Assembly (NCBI GenBank): GCA_025769875.1
Contig: JAGFNK010000054.1
Span: forward strand, 1-64,000
DNA length: 64,000 nucleotides
Direction: 5' to 3'
Origin: Russula earlei
Taxonomy: Eukaryota > Basidiomycota > Agaricomycetes > Russulales > Russulaceae
Both the position numbers and the translations under genes were made by a program. This document shows, piece after piece, positions 45,401 to 57,914 of the stretch (position 1 is its first letter; every line of letters starts with the position of its first letter). A model generated the notes under the pieces. That model was not told the DNA's origin and did no database searches. It worked only from the letters and a program-made list of their open reading frames with translations.

Positions 45401-46294
45401 TTCATTTGTATACGCCCATCACCGACGCAATGTCAAGCAATCCAGTGTTCGGAAATAGTACTTCTGGTATCATCCGCATGACGAAGCCGCCTCGCAAAGC
45501 TCGCCTTCTTCAAGCTCTGGCCAAGCTTAGGAAGCTGCCACCAGAGACATACGTTGATTTGAGATCTGCAGTGAATTTGATGGTTGAAGAGCCCCCGGAA
45601 TCCCAACGTACTCTGTTCGGTAACATTCTCATAGCCGAAGGTGAGTGTAAGAACGACTACATGGGTCCGAGCTGCCTTTACGGATAGCTGTGTAGACAAC
45701 CCAGTCGCTCAGAAATTGCTCGTCAAGCAGTTACAGCGCTATGACCTGAATGTGGTTGCTACCTCGAATGGCGAAGAAGCCATTACAGGTAACTTACTCC
45801 CCTTGTAGCGTGGTCACCAAGCTTATAACCGTCATCTTTAGAATGGGAACGACACGACCCCGGCTATTTCAGCCTGGCGGTGTTTGACCACCGTACGTGT
45901 CTTCTTGCGCCGCTTTCCATTGTTCTGATACCCTATCAGATATGCCAGTCTGTGATGGAGTAGAAGCTGCGAAGAGGTTGCGATCACTTGAAAACCGGCG
46001 TAATGTATCGGAGTTTCTTCCGGGTGAGCGCTCTCTTGGATGACTAATGAGGAAGGTATCTTATGATATTTGTCATCTCAACCAAGTTGTTGCATTGAGC
46101 GCTGATTGTCAAGAGTCCACAAAAATGCTCTGCCTCAGCGCCGGAATGAACTCGTTCCTCAGCAAACCTTTGAAGAAGAGTGAGTTGGGACAATCATCTT
46201 CGTGCTGAAACTTGCTAACCTGCCCTAAGGTGATCTCGCCTCCCTGCTTACGACATTTGGTACACCTCCACCGCGAGGTAGCAACAGCAAATAA
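36409..46294 (+). CDS. Group X-like hybrid histidine kinase with N-terminal kinase-like domain
   Basis: A very large sensor kinase of the Chk1/Mak (Phk) kind, expected to feed the HOG or stress phosphorelay. Domain order: protein-kinase-like region (36409 to about 37860; [12 protein letters not shown] and VHFGNRS, so the catalytic Asp of HRD and the DFG Asp are missing); [15 protein letters not shown] and an AAA-like ATPase with Walker A VVGPAG-VGKSS (about 38420-38500) and Walker [11 protein letters not shown]; a long helical-repeat-like middle; a GAF domain (about 43,060-43,900); HisKA H-box [13 protein letters not shown] (43,930-43,980); HATPase with [20 protein letters not shown] and [10 protein letters not shown]; receiver domain with LIAEDN, FDHHMPVCDG and FLSKPL, ending RGSNSK at TAA 46292-46294. 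Twenty or more short introns are needed. As read, an extra C near 37605, a TGA plus an extra base near 43,497-43,536 and an extra T near 44,501 disturb it; I cannot tell damage from sequence error. Confidence 0.85.
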
Positions 46295-46788
46295 TATAAG
46301 AACTGCATGGATCTATCGAATTCGTTGTTGTTTTGATAGTTGCATTGCTGTCGATCCTGCTATCCTTTGCTTTGCTCTATTTCACGTCTCTGGTCTGCGG
46401 CATGGCCATCTCAATCATCTATAGTCCTACTTCAGTTAGTTAATTTAGACACGATATATCTCCATCAGATGTGGTGTACTTTAATGTATTTCCGTATTCG
46501 TTTTGCGCTTTGTCGGTCACTCTTGGACTCCATGTTGTCCTGTACAATGTCTTACGTAGAGAACACAACCGATCTGCATCAATCATTGCAACTGATCGGG
46601 TCGAACTGGAACGTTTGGCGATTCTATCGCCTCACAACCCAGACACGACATAGCATAAAAAAGTAAAAAGTGTGAAAATGAGCGCACTGACATAGGCATA
46701 CGAGCAACGACATTCACATAGAACCGTCCGGACAGCAAGCGTGCACGCAGCAACAACATCGAGACAGTTATGTTTGCAGGGGTGTTAT
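46295..46788. other. Convergent 3' regions of the hybrid kinase and UTP5
   Basis: 494 bp between convergent stop codons. AT-rich near 46,430-46,530, with a short ORF that lacks features. No gene is supported. Confidence 0.5.
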
Positions 46789-49316
46789 TTATTCGTTCTC
46801 GCTCTCCTCGTCCTCCTCGTCCTCCTCTGCCTCATCGTCCATAAACCCATTAAGCCATGGCCCCTCATCACCTTCGATGTCCTCCTCGCCGTCCTCGCTA
46901 TCGTCTTCCTCCAGTCCCTCCTCGCCTCCCTCGTCCTCGTCCTCGTCCTCGGATCCACTCTCAGCGCCAAGCTCGACGTCTTCGACACTCCCCACGTCGC
47001 TCCCTTCCTCCAGCTCAACATCCATGGCATCCGCCTCCTCCTCCTCCTCCTCCTCCTCCTCCTCGCTCTCACCCTCCACATACTGCCGCGGCTCACGCGT
47101 AGCAGGCACCGAGCCCTTTTTGCCACCATGTGCCAACGGCACGGGCGCCACGGCCGCGCGCAGATCGACCTGTTGCAACACCATATCGAGTCTGCCGGAC
47201 AGCGAGAGGAGCGACTCGCGCAACGCAAGACGCGCCGTTAGCGTCGCGTGCAATCCAGCGAGCCGAGCCACAAGATCGGGCATCTGCACCCGTGGGACAC
47301 GCACAGGGTTTCACGATTGGGGGTTGCCTCAGTGCTGAAAAGTACGAACAAGGGAGAGCGGTGGGACGCACCGTCATGAGATGTCCACTGTGGACGACGA
47401 GCACCGCTCGTACCCAGCGTACGAGGGCCGCCGCCCGCTGACTGCCAGGCGCGGTCGGGCGGCCTAGCCGCTGGACACATGCGCCAAGAAGGGGTACGGT
47501 CAACTGCGGCGGCAGGCGTTGTACGGTCTGCGTGATGAGCGTTGGGTCGCTATACGCGAGGCAAGTCTCGATAAGCTTCGTGTCCGCTGAGTGCAGCGCC
47601 TGAATCAGCGTCCGCGTGAGTGTGAGAGAATTGGGCCGCTCATCGCGCGAAGCTCGCGGGCCTGGGTGTTCTGCGTCGTCAGAATCGGAGCGCTCTGCGT
47701 CTGCGGGTCGCGACGCGGGAGGTTCGAGGGCGGTTAGACGCTGGCCAAGGGAAAGTTCAGCAAGGTCCACGTCCAAATGACCTTCCAAGTCGACGAGATC
47801 ATCAGCCGACGCGTCTTGTGCTATTTCTGTACCACTGTGCACGGCAAGGGATGACGGTTCCACATAGCGCTTGTTCGGGGCAGCCTAGAGGGCGCGATCG
47901 TGAGAGTGAATAGCACCCATATAAGGGACAACAGACCGTCACATGGCCATCGACATCCAAGAGACCAGCACTAGCATCCTCGTGTACAATATTGACATCT
48001 TGGACGAAATCTCCAGAATTGTCCAGATATCGCTGATGTGTGCGTGGTCATGTCGGGCAGAGAGACGCATGCAAGCTGGACAAACTCACAACGACGTCGA
48101 ACACCGGTCTAACGTGACCAGCCAACCATGCCACCCGTATCCGACCTTCTTGCTCGAACGCAGCATTGATTACCTGGGCGCTTGTCGCACCCCGTTTAAA
48201 GGAGATTGTCGCTGATGATCTTGGCGAAAGTGTGGCAACTTTCCCTTTCATCTTTTGAGAGACTGGTGTAGCCGCTTGGTCGGTTGGAGGTGTGAAAATT
48301 GCGATGCGGCCGGATGAAGAAAGAACAAGTAAAGCAGGGTGACTGGGTGACTGGGAGAAAGATATGTGCCTCGCATCGGAGTCAAGGGGCGCAGAAGCGA
48401 CCAGCTTGCCTTCGCTCCCCGAGACATGGGGCACCTTCCACAAATGAACATGGTGATCTGTCTCAGAGGCTGAGGCAAATCTTCGTGGGGACTGCCCGTC
48501 ATATTCGGAAGGCTGCCATCGTAGCATAGTGACATCGGAGGCATGCCCAATAAAACGAGCCTGCTCCGTAAGCTTTTGTGGGGACGTAAGCAAGGAGTCT
48601 GAGGAAACAGAGAGTAGACGGATACTGTGATGCGCAAGGAGGAAGGAAGGGTGATCCAGCTCAACACCTGGACGGAGGGAGAGTGAGGTGCTAGGTAAGT
48701 GATCGTCAATTTTGCTGCTCGAAACGAGCTCTCCCGTTTGTGCATTCCAGGTACGGATGAAACCATCCGCACCCGAGGTAAAAAGAAGTAGTGCAGCCCC
48801 CGGGATGTGAGCGCTGACGTCCGACGAGAGAATAGAAGAGGCGCTGGATGGGTGGGAGAGAGAACGTATGACGCGAGCATGTGAGGGGGAGAAAATGATC
48901 ACGGAACCCGTCGAGAGGCCCAAGACAACCACGGGAATCGGGTCCGATTCTGAGACGGAGAGCTGAGCGCGAGGGTCACGCTTTTTCCGTTTCTTGCGGG
49001 GCGCAGAGTCTTCAGTTTCTTGGTCGTTGCTCAAAGAGCTGGGACTTGAAAAAGCGGCCCAAGAAAGAGCCGTGACGCGTGCAGAGTCGACGACATACTC
49101 AGAAACACACCTTCCAGTGTCAGTGTCATGTACGCGTAGACGATGCTTGTCGACAGCAAGAGAAACGATGGCAAAGAGATCCACATTTGGTGAAAACGCG
49201 GAGAGGATGGGGAGAGACGATGAGTCCTGCAACGGGGGATGAGAAAGGGAGGTGGTCGAGACGGGTCTCCCCTTTGGAGGGTTTGTTTTATGTTTTTTTG
49301 AGGCTTTGGACGCCAT
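46789..49316 (-). CDS. UTP5: U3 snoRNP protein Utp5 / WDR43
   Basis: A subunit of the t-UTP complex of the small-subunit processome in the nucleolus, acting in rDNA transcription and pre-18S processing. It starts MASKASKKHKTNPPKG (Met at 49316; 49328 is an in-frame alternative). WD40-like blades follow: LFAIVSLAVDKHRLRVHD, LGLSTGSVIIFSP, SGADGFIRTWNAQTG, and ASETDHHVHLWKV. After an intron (about 47,996-48,052) the helical Utp12-type domain reads LTRTLIQALHSADTKLIE and VQRLPPQLTVPLLGA, and the C-terminus is a long Asp/Glu-rich tail typical of this family, ending DEESENE. Three introns of the minus strand (near 48,000, 47,900 and 47,300-47,375) have GT-AG ends in correct phase, so the gene appears intact. 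It is head to head with PHO85. Confidence 0.88.
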
Positions 49317-49475
49317 TCCTCTTTGCAACGCTTTCCAGTCAAATCAAAAAGTGATAATGCCAGTCACGTGTCTTTGTCCCTTGTTGTGCCGCCGCCGGAA
49401 ACCGGGCTGCTCCTCCTCTGTCGCCATCTTCATCTTGCCTCCCCCAGGGCATCCATCCTCTTTGCGGGCGTTGCG
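49317..49475. promoter_or_regulatory. Shared divergent promoter of UTP5 and PHO85
   Basis: 159 bp lie between the two ATGs. CT-rich sequence (CTCCTCCTCTGTCGCC) lies on the PHO85 side. No TATA box is seen, as usual for fungal housekeeping genes. Confidence 0.55.
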
Positions 49476-50917
<1,442 letters not shown>

Positions 50918-51250
50918 TTTTTTCTATTTTCATTCTAGTTTTACACCCCGCCTTTTTTTCCCCCTTCGATTTGTTCCTGGGTAATGTTGTAGCAAAGCAA
51001 ATGTGTAAAAATGTATCTGACTCCAACCGAAGGGGACTCAATCTCAGTGCGAGACGTTCTGACGCGGAAGGAATGGTTGAGGTGATAGCACAAGAACCCA
51101 ATTAGCCACTTTATGTCATCCCCAGAAACCGAGAGCAGTTAAAACGTCAGTCTTTCGGAGATCGATGACGACTCGAAAGGGGCACGATAAGAGCATTGGA
51201 TGACCGGGCCCTCAAGACGGTTGGACCGCCTGAATTCCTGAATAAGGACT
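50918..51250. other. PHO85 3' region
   Basis: A T-rich stretch directly after the stop (TTTTTTCTATTTTCATTC) followed by AT-rich sequence, then the border of the tandem array. No gene is supported. Confidence 0.5.
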
Positions 51251-51271
51251 ATGTGTGGAAAAAAGAAGCAG

Positions 51272-51383
51272 CACACCAGCAGGATTCGAACGTGCACTCC
51301 CCAAGAGGAGCAGATTTCCTGTCTGCACCCTCACAGGGAAACAGATTTCTTGTCTGTTACCGTGACCAGTTGGTTATGGTGTC
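51272..51383 (-). tRNA. tRNA-Ser-like copy 1 (probable pseudogene or derived repeat)
   Basis: Minus strand, 112 nt. Acceptor strands GACACCA and TGGTGTG pair at six of seven positions. D-arm ACC/GGT with loop AACTGGTCAC. An anticodon-like hairpin ACAGA-CAAGAAA-TCTGT is followed by a second, GCAGA-CAGGAAA-TCTGC. A long variable arm follows (copies 2-3 read CTCC-TCG-GGAG) and a T-arm with TTCGAAT. Position 33 is A in both loops instead of the invariant T. Confidence 0.55.
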
Positions 51384-51688
51384 TTGCACACCATAGACGA
51401 ATCCTACAGAATGAATGACATGACGGTGGGTTTCGGATCCCTCGTCTCCAGCGTTCCTGAAATCAAGTAGGCAATAATTTTGTGTTGACGAGCCACAGTC
51501 CGCGATTTACTTCCTTCAAAAAACACAGGTGAGGCATCTCTCTTCGCAGAGCAAGTGATAACAGCGACGTTGAGGGTAGAACGACTGCGAGGATGCCACA
51601 CCGATGACCAACCATCTGGATGACATCGTTTCTAGATAAGAACTTCTCCGAGATAAGGAAATTTATGACAGGTAGCAAAAATGAGTAA

Positions 51689-51797
51689 CACACCAGCAGG
51701 ATTCGAACGTGCACTCCCGAGGAGCAGATTTCCTGTCTGCACCCTCACAGGGAAACAGATTTCTTGTCTGTTACCGCGACCATTTGGTTATGGTGTC
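51689..51797 (-). tRNA. tRNA-Ser-like copy 2
   Basis: The same architecture as copy 1, 109 nt, with acceptor GACACCA/TGGTGTG and both anticodon-type hairpins. The D-loop differs (AAATGGTCGC) and so departs further from the polymerase III A box. B box GTTCGAATCC is kept. The T-stem has one C-C mismatch. Confidence 0.5.
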
Positions 51798-52102
51798 TTG
51801 TACACCACAGACGGATCCTATATAATGAATGACATGACGGTGGGTTTCGGATCCCTCGTCTCCAGCGTTCCTGAAATCAAGTAGGCAATAATTTTGTGTT
51901 GACGAGCCACAGTCCGCGATTTACTTCCTTCGAAAAACACAAGTGAGGCATTTCTCTTTGCAGAGCAAGTGATAACAGCAACGTTGAGGGTATAACGACT
52001 GCGAGGATGCCACACCGATGACCAACCACCTGGATGACATCGTTTCTAGATAAGAACTTCTCCGAGATAAGGAAATTTATGACAGGTAGCAAAAATGAGT
52101 AA

Positions 52103-52211
52103 CACACCAGCAGGATTCGAACGTGCACTCCCGAGGAGCAGATTTCCTGTCTGCACCCTCACAGGGAAACAGATTTCTTGTCTGTTACCGTGACCAGTTG
52201 GTTATGGTGTC
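52103..52211 (-). tRNA. tRNA-Ser-like copy 3
   Basis: Nearly identical to copy 1: acceptor GACACCA/TGGTGTG, A-box-like TAACCAACTGG, two anticodon-type hairpins, variable arm CTCC-TCG-GGAG and B box GTTCGAATCC. 109 nt. Confidence 0.5.
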
Positions 52212-52542
52212 TTGTACACCACAGACGGATCCTATACAATGAATGACATGACGGTGGGTTTCGGATCCCTCGACTCAAGCGTTCCTGCAATCAAGTAGGC
52301 AATAATTTTGTGTTGACGAGCCACAGTGCGCGATTTACTTCCTTCGAAAAACACAAGTGATGCATTTTTCTTTGCAGAGCAAGTGATAACAGCGACGTTG
52401 ATGGTAGCACGTCTGCGAGGATGCCGCACCGATGACCAAATTTGCTGTACCACCCGGTGACCTGGATGACATCGTTTCTTTCTAGACAAGAACTTCTCCG
52501 ATAGAGATAAGGAAATTTATGACAGGTAGCAAAAATGAGTAA

Positions 52543-52654
52543 CACACCAGCGGGATTCGAACCTGCACTCCCGAAGAGGAGCAGATTTCCTGTCTGCATC
52601 CTCACAAGGAAACAGATTTCTTGTCTGTTACCGTGACCAGTCGGCTATGGTGTC
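52543..52654 (-). tRNA. tRNA-Ser-like copy 4, closest to polymerase III consensus
   Basis: 112 nt. A box TAGCCGACTGG and B box GGTTCGAATCCC are nearer to consensus than in copies 1-3. The T-stem GCAGG/CCCGC has only an A-C mismatch and the variable arm CTCC-TCTTC-GGAG is regular. The same two anticodon-type hairpins are present. If any copy is or was a working gene, it is this one. Confidence 0.5.
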
Positions 52655-52830
52655 TTGTACGCCACAGGCAGGTCCTATGCCACGAGCAACATGATCGTAG
52701 ATTTCCAATCGCCCGTCTCAAGCGTTCCTGGAATCTATTAATCAATAAATTGCGACGGAGAGTCACTGGCTGTGATTTACTTCCATCGAAAATCACATAC
52801 AATGTATCTCTCTTTGCAGAGCAAGTATGA

Positions 52831-54771
52831 GGAGGAGCACGAAAGAATAAATAAAAGAATCAAGTCTCACCACCGCCGGGCCGAGCTTGCCGCTGGTTCG
52901 CAGCACGTCCCGGCATGCGTGCGTCTAGAAAGAACGGGCCCGACGCTGGATGCAATGGGTGTGCTGCGCTGAATACGGTCGAGGAGCGCGTGCGGTCTGG
53001 CTAGAAGGGCCTACAAAGGCCAGACTAGCGCTGTGCGGATCGCTGGGGCCTGTGGATTCATTATGGGATAGGAGGAGGAGAGGCCAGGTCCGACGACAAG
53101 GACCAGCCTGAGGCGGACGACTCGGAGGCGCGCGATGAGAGTTCAAGCTTTCAAGTCGAGTTATCAGACAGGAGCAGCAAACGGATATCATAGATTATGC
53201 AGAGAAACCTGGTATCTTCCCTTCAAAATCAAAGCCATGGACAGATTCACATCGATGTCTACTACGGGAATCAAACGTCAATGTATGGGGTCCGATTTGC
53301 TTACTCAACTGTCTGATCTCGGTCATCAGCAGCGTCTTGTCTGAAACGAAAACGAAAACACCGAGCATGGCTTCTGTCCTGGGGCCTTTCCCCTTTCTAC
53401 GACGGTTCCTGTCGCCTCTATAGTATTTCCGCCAATTCTTTCTCTCAAATTGATGCCGATTCAGTAACAGTTGTCAGGTGGTGAGCTCTGAGCTATCCGC
53501 CAATAGCTGTAGCAGCCGGTCAAAAGTGCGGTGACCTTGGCCTGCAGGTGTTATTATATCATCATCACCATGGAGTTGACGACGTCCCTCCCGAACACTC
53601 CCTCGCGCTAATCTGTCAGTGTTATCCGCATCCGATAAGGCCCATGAGGGCGTTTCAGTTTCCGCGCGTTTTTTGGGGCCTGACCTATAAAACGTTTCGG
53701 TTTCGACCTGCCTTCTCCGTATGCTCCATAATCTTTTCATGCGTCCCATTTCGCCCAATAAACCCACTCAACATTAAAAAAAAAAAACTATTCTGTTCAG
53801 ACACAAAGTCGCCTTTGAGGCTCTGTGAAGAGTGCGCCTCTTTGCACTTCATGAGCTTTCGAGTTCACTGACTGACTGCATTCCTAATCCACCTATTTCC
53901 GGATTGAGCTTCCCATGCATGGTTCCTATGTGGCGCGTAAATGGGAACTTGACCTCATGCCGCCCGCTTCCTTATTGCCCCTTAAATGCTTGCCTGTTGT
54001 GTCGACTGTCAGACACGAACATACTTCCTCTTCGATTGGCGTGGACTGTCACGGGTGAAGTTCAACAGTTCCGCTCAGAGCTTACTTTGGGATCGGATTA
54101 AACTTAGACTCGTGTTAGAGAAAAGGAAGTTCCAAACTGGCTTGACCTCCGTCGCTCGCGTAGTCTAAAGTAAAAGCTCTGCTCTCGATGGGGTCACGGT
54201 GTAATTAATGGAAGGCGTTCATCACTCCGGTGTTCACAGATTGAGGGGAAGTCGGATGGAGGAAAGCCCCGGTGGTTTCGCGCATTAGATACGCCCATGC
54301 GTAATCGGTTTTCGCTGAGGAAAAAATAAAATGCCTGCGTCTGAGGTACTAATGGTACAAACGCAATCGTATTGCGAAGCGTAAACCATTCTGCGCTACC
54401 TCTCGCGGACATTCAGGCTGACTCTCAAGTGCGGGTGATTTTCCCGATATCGTGGAAGACAACGATAAGACAGCTGCTGGGCATTCCTTTGACCTTGGGC
54501 GGGTCACCTCGGCCTGCTTGTGCAATCATGATTATTGAATACAAAAACGAGATGATGAACGCGCACGGCCGCCACCCTGCCGCCACTTAGCGCCCCTCTA
54601 CGTAGCGTCGTTTGTCTCAGGCACTCCATTCAGAAGCATCTCCAAAGAGTAGCTTTGATTGTGGATCATGACAAACACCATCGCCACTCCCTTGCTCCGC
54701 AATGTTGCGAAACGTTTATAAGTGCGTCCAGTTTTGGACGTTTGAACAACGTCGTCTCTGTCAATATCATC
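52831..54771. other. Gene-free stretch
   Basis: About 1.9 kb without a convincing gene. An A run (53779-53789) and short ORFs on both strands lack features. The last 100 bases are the leader of the beta-lactamase-fold gene. Confidence 0.45.
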
Positions 54772-56783
54772 ATGAGACTCTCGTTCCTCGCCCCCATCGC
54801 TCTTGCGCTTCACAACGCGGCATATGCAGCCGCAAGCACGGAGCCGGAGCAATTGTCCTCCAGATCGTCTGCCTTCGTCCTCACGGACAGCTTCATCCAA
54901 GATGTGGAGAAGATCATGGACAAAGTGGGCATTCCCGGTATGACTTTGGGGGTCGTCTTCAAGAACGGACCGCCGGAGGTTGGCGCATTGGGCATCAAAT
55001 CAGAAGACGGCACAAAAATGACCACAGACGTACGGCTGAACTCTTGGAGCTCTCAGAAGCACAGATCTCACACGACGATATTATTTCTAGACGCTGTTCA
55101 ATATTGGCCATTGCTCAGCGGCCTTCGTCTCTGTTTCTCTGGGGATGCTGATCGAGGATTACGCGAATGGCCGCAACAGCACGCCTCTACCCGGGAACCT
55201 AACAACCTTGTCTTGGAAGACCAAGGTGATCGATATTCTGCCAGATTCATGGGGCCTTCTGGATCCTTGGGCAACCCAAAAGGCCAGCCTAATCGATATA
55301 CTCACCCACATGACTGGTGTCGCAAAGTAGGTCTTTCGTTCGATCGCTTTGAGCGTTCAAAGTGTTTATCTTGCGCACCCAGCCACGACTTGTCGTACAA
55401 GCCAAATGACACACTGGAAACGATGACAGCAAATCTCCGCAACATACGTCCCTCATGGGAGCTTCGCGAACAATGGTGGTACAATAACCAGGTATGCCGC
55501 CCAGTTCCTTGGTTTTCGGTGCCTGTCTAAAAGTGGAACGTAGATGTACATGGTTGGTTCGTACATCGTCTCCACACTGTCCGGCATGCGCTACCCGGAC
55601 TTTGTCGGCTCTCGTATATTCACGCCACTGGGGATGAGTTCTTCGACCTTCTCGATCGACGCCGCTGTCCAGACGGGTAGATTCACGGAAACATGGACCT
55701 CCTTTGGCCGGTTGATACCCCCTTGGCTCCACGAGGAGTTCGTAGATCTCATGGCTGGTGCTGTCGGGGTTATTTCCAGCGTTGAAGACTTGGTGAGTCG
55801 AGCCATTGAAGTCCATATCTTTTGACCTATGTCCTGAGTAGAGCCCCTGGATCCAAATGTTCCTGAACAGTGGTGTTGATCCCAATACAAACACAACAAT
55901 TCTAGAACTCCAGAACTTTGACGCCATCACTTGGCCCCAAAGTGTCATGGATCGTCTCTCCAATTCTTTATTCTCGCCCGAGCTATTTGGATTAGGTTGG
56001 AGCAGGCTCTCCTTTGTTGGCCACGACTGTAAGTCAGAGCTGTACATTTCCCCACTGTCTGTGACATGACGCTTGCCGTAGATCATCATGCACAACGGAA
56101 GCGCACCGGGAGTATCGGTCATCATGGCCGCTTCCCTCTCAGATGGCTTTGCCGTTGTTGCACTCGCGAATGCCGACGAAAAGGAGCTGGCGGTGCTGGA
56201 TATCGTTTTCAAGGTTGCCGAGAAAGCGTGGGGGGTTTCGCCTCCTTATGCAACGATTGATAACGCCGACGATACACCGGACCAACCGTACTATTCACCG
56301 ACCAAACGGGCACTGGTTAAAAAGATCGCGGCTCGTTCAGACAGCTCCGGCACTCCGACGCCGCCTCCAAATCCTGACGATTTCGTAGGGACGTACTACA
56401 ACAACGGATATGGCACGAGCGTGGTGTGCAGCGCGAACAGCCAGGATCCGGCCTGTCAGAGTGTTTTGAAGGATTTCCGTTCCTATGACGACACTGTTAA
56501 CTCGGACTCGACGGATCTATTCCTCTCTTGGATCACACCGTGGACCACAAACATCCGATTCACCTTCCTAAACGACACCCAGTACTTGGTGTATGGTGGA
56601 TCGATCTACCCGGAAGGGTATGGAAAAAATACGACGGCGTTTGCGCAGCTAGACATCGTTGCGATCGCGGAATTCGAGGTGGACAACGGGACGGTCAAGG
56701 GGTACGGTCTCATTGGTACGAACGATGTAGAGGGAGGGTCAGTGGAGCAAACAGCTGGTGTTTGGTTTGCCAGGCAAGGGTGA
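54772..56783 (+). CDS. Secreted beta-lactamase-fold (serine hydrolase-like) protein, SxxK lost
   Basis: A class C beta-lactamase/esterase-fold protein with signal peptide MRLSFLAPIALALHNAAYAA. Exons join in phase through GT-AG introns (about 55030-55090, 55328-55388, 55492-55543, 55792-55840, 56029-56080). The fold is recognised from DKVGIPGMTLGVVFKNG, SVSLGMLIEDYANG, ASLIDILTHMTGVA, HDLSYKPND, WWYNNQ (the YxN triad) and PLGMSSSTFS, with a C-terminal lipocalin-like domain (DFVGTYYNNGYG). Where relatives read S-x-S-K, this protein reads FNIGHCSAAFVS, so both the nucleophile Ser and the Lys of SxxK are absent. Catalysis of the usual kind is therefore unlikely. An extra T at about 56028 next to a splice donor would break the frame before IIMHNGSAPG. 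The substrate is unknown; no link to antibiotic resistance is implied. Confidence 0.82.
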
Positions 56784-57914
56784 TTCGTTTTCGATTTTTA
56801 CCAGATGTTCTGCTCGGCGTGGTCATGATTCAAGTACAGTAATGATACGTACAGCTTACTAGAGTAACTAGAAATTCTCCAGCTGGCCACTTACCTCCAT
56901 CCCGGCTCACCTCCTGACGTTTTGTAGGGTCAAATTTCGCCTACACATGATTAGATATAGAAACCTCTCTCGTCGTTCTTGAACAATCTACATTGTAGCG
57001 CGCATTCCACGTTGTACTATGTTTTCCATTATTATGATCCACGCAGCCCGCAGGAGAGATAGGAGAGATATTCAGAGTCAACCGGCCCTCGTCATGATCC
57101 CGCATCTACCGCCGCCCTCGCCTCTCGCCACCCCGTCGCTTCATCCCGTTGAAGCCACGCCCGCTAAAGTTCCGGAACTGAACCATTGCGACATTCCATA
57201 ACGCAGACACCGACATCTCAGATCGGCCAACCGGACCATTCAGCATATCAGGCGGCATACGTGTGGCCTCACTGCAACCTGCGACGACCACACCCGCTTC
57301 CACTCCCGTGCCTTTGCAGCTCCGAGTCCATTCGGCGCAGCTATGCACAACATGCCAGCTGAAGCGTGTTTCTGTGGGTATGCTGTGAGTTTGTAAGGCC
57401 GATCGGGCAGACCAAAGACATGAGAGTGGAACAAATGCACGTATCAATACAACGCTGGTTAGAAAGACGGAGAGGTTCGGGATACGACCAGACAAAAGTT
57501 AGGGTCTCCAGGTCTGAGGTGTTACCGCGCCCGCCCGTAAGTTCTTTGAAACGTCTCGGTTCTCATTTCTGTCGTGTCAACGATCAACAACATCGTTGCA
57601 TTATTGACATGAATGCTCGAATTAATATTATTTCGACGTCGGCATCCTGACGAATAGCGCCCGTCAAGTATTGGACCCACGAGCGCATTTTTAGAATTTG
57701 ATTAAGTTCCATGCGGTCATCCCCTGGTTTCCGCCCGTTGAAGTCCTTCTTTCGTGATGACTCCCATTCATAAAACAAAATAAATACGCGCAAAACGTTT
57801 CTACGCTACGGATGCTACGGATACATATACGTTCCGAGAAACATGTGCAGAGCAATATATCGACATCTACAGATAATCTACGCCCTCCGCAGGGCGAAAA
57901 GCAGTAACAGCCCG
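56784..57914. other. 3' regions between two convergent genes
   Basis: About 1.1 kb between the convergent beta-lactamase-fold and thioesterase genes. Short ORFs (for example 57106-57495 minus) show no recognisable features. No gene is supported. Confidence 0.4.

Larger units (their letters stand above)
51250..52830. repeat. Tandem array of four about 415-440-bp units, each with a tRNA-Ser-like segment
   Basis: The word ATTCGAAC recurs at 51284, 51701, 52115 and 52555, that is at intervals of 417, 414 and 440 bp. Between the tRNA-like parts is a conserved spacer with GGTGGGTTTCGGATCCCTCG, CAATAATTTTGTGTTGACGA, CAGAGCAAGTGATAACAG and GATGACATCGTTTCT. Units 1-3 are nearly identical and the fourth is the most diverged, with a unit boundary near 52,830 where similarity fades (GCAGAGCAAGTATGAGG). 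Near-identical minus-strand ORFs of 65-85 codons inside the spacers merely reflect the repetition. Confidence 0.88.

Noticed and set aside
46857..47338. Plus-strand proline/serine-rich ORFs
   Set aside because: They are the antisense of the acidic tail of UTP5, whose frame, motifs and introns are convincing.
51404..52605. Repeated minus-strand ORFs of 65-104 codons
   Set aside because: They are the spacer of the tandem array translated; frame lengths change between units with indels, so no coding constraint is evident.
51250..52830. CRISPR-like array
   Set aside because: Units exceed 400 bp, repeats and spacers are not separable, and the host is a fungus; the units contain tRNA-like folds.
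54772..56783. Antibiotic-resistance beta-lactamase of bacterial origin
   Set aside because: It has fungal introns and a fungal-type signal peptide, and the SxxK motif is missing.
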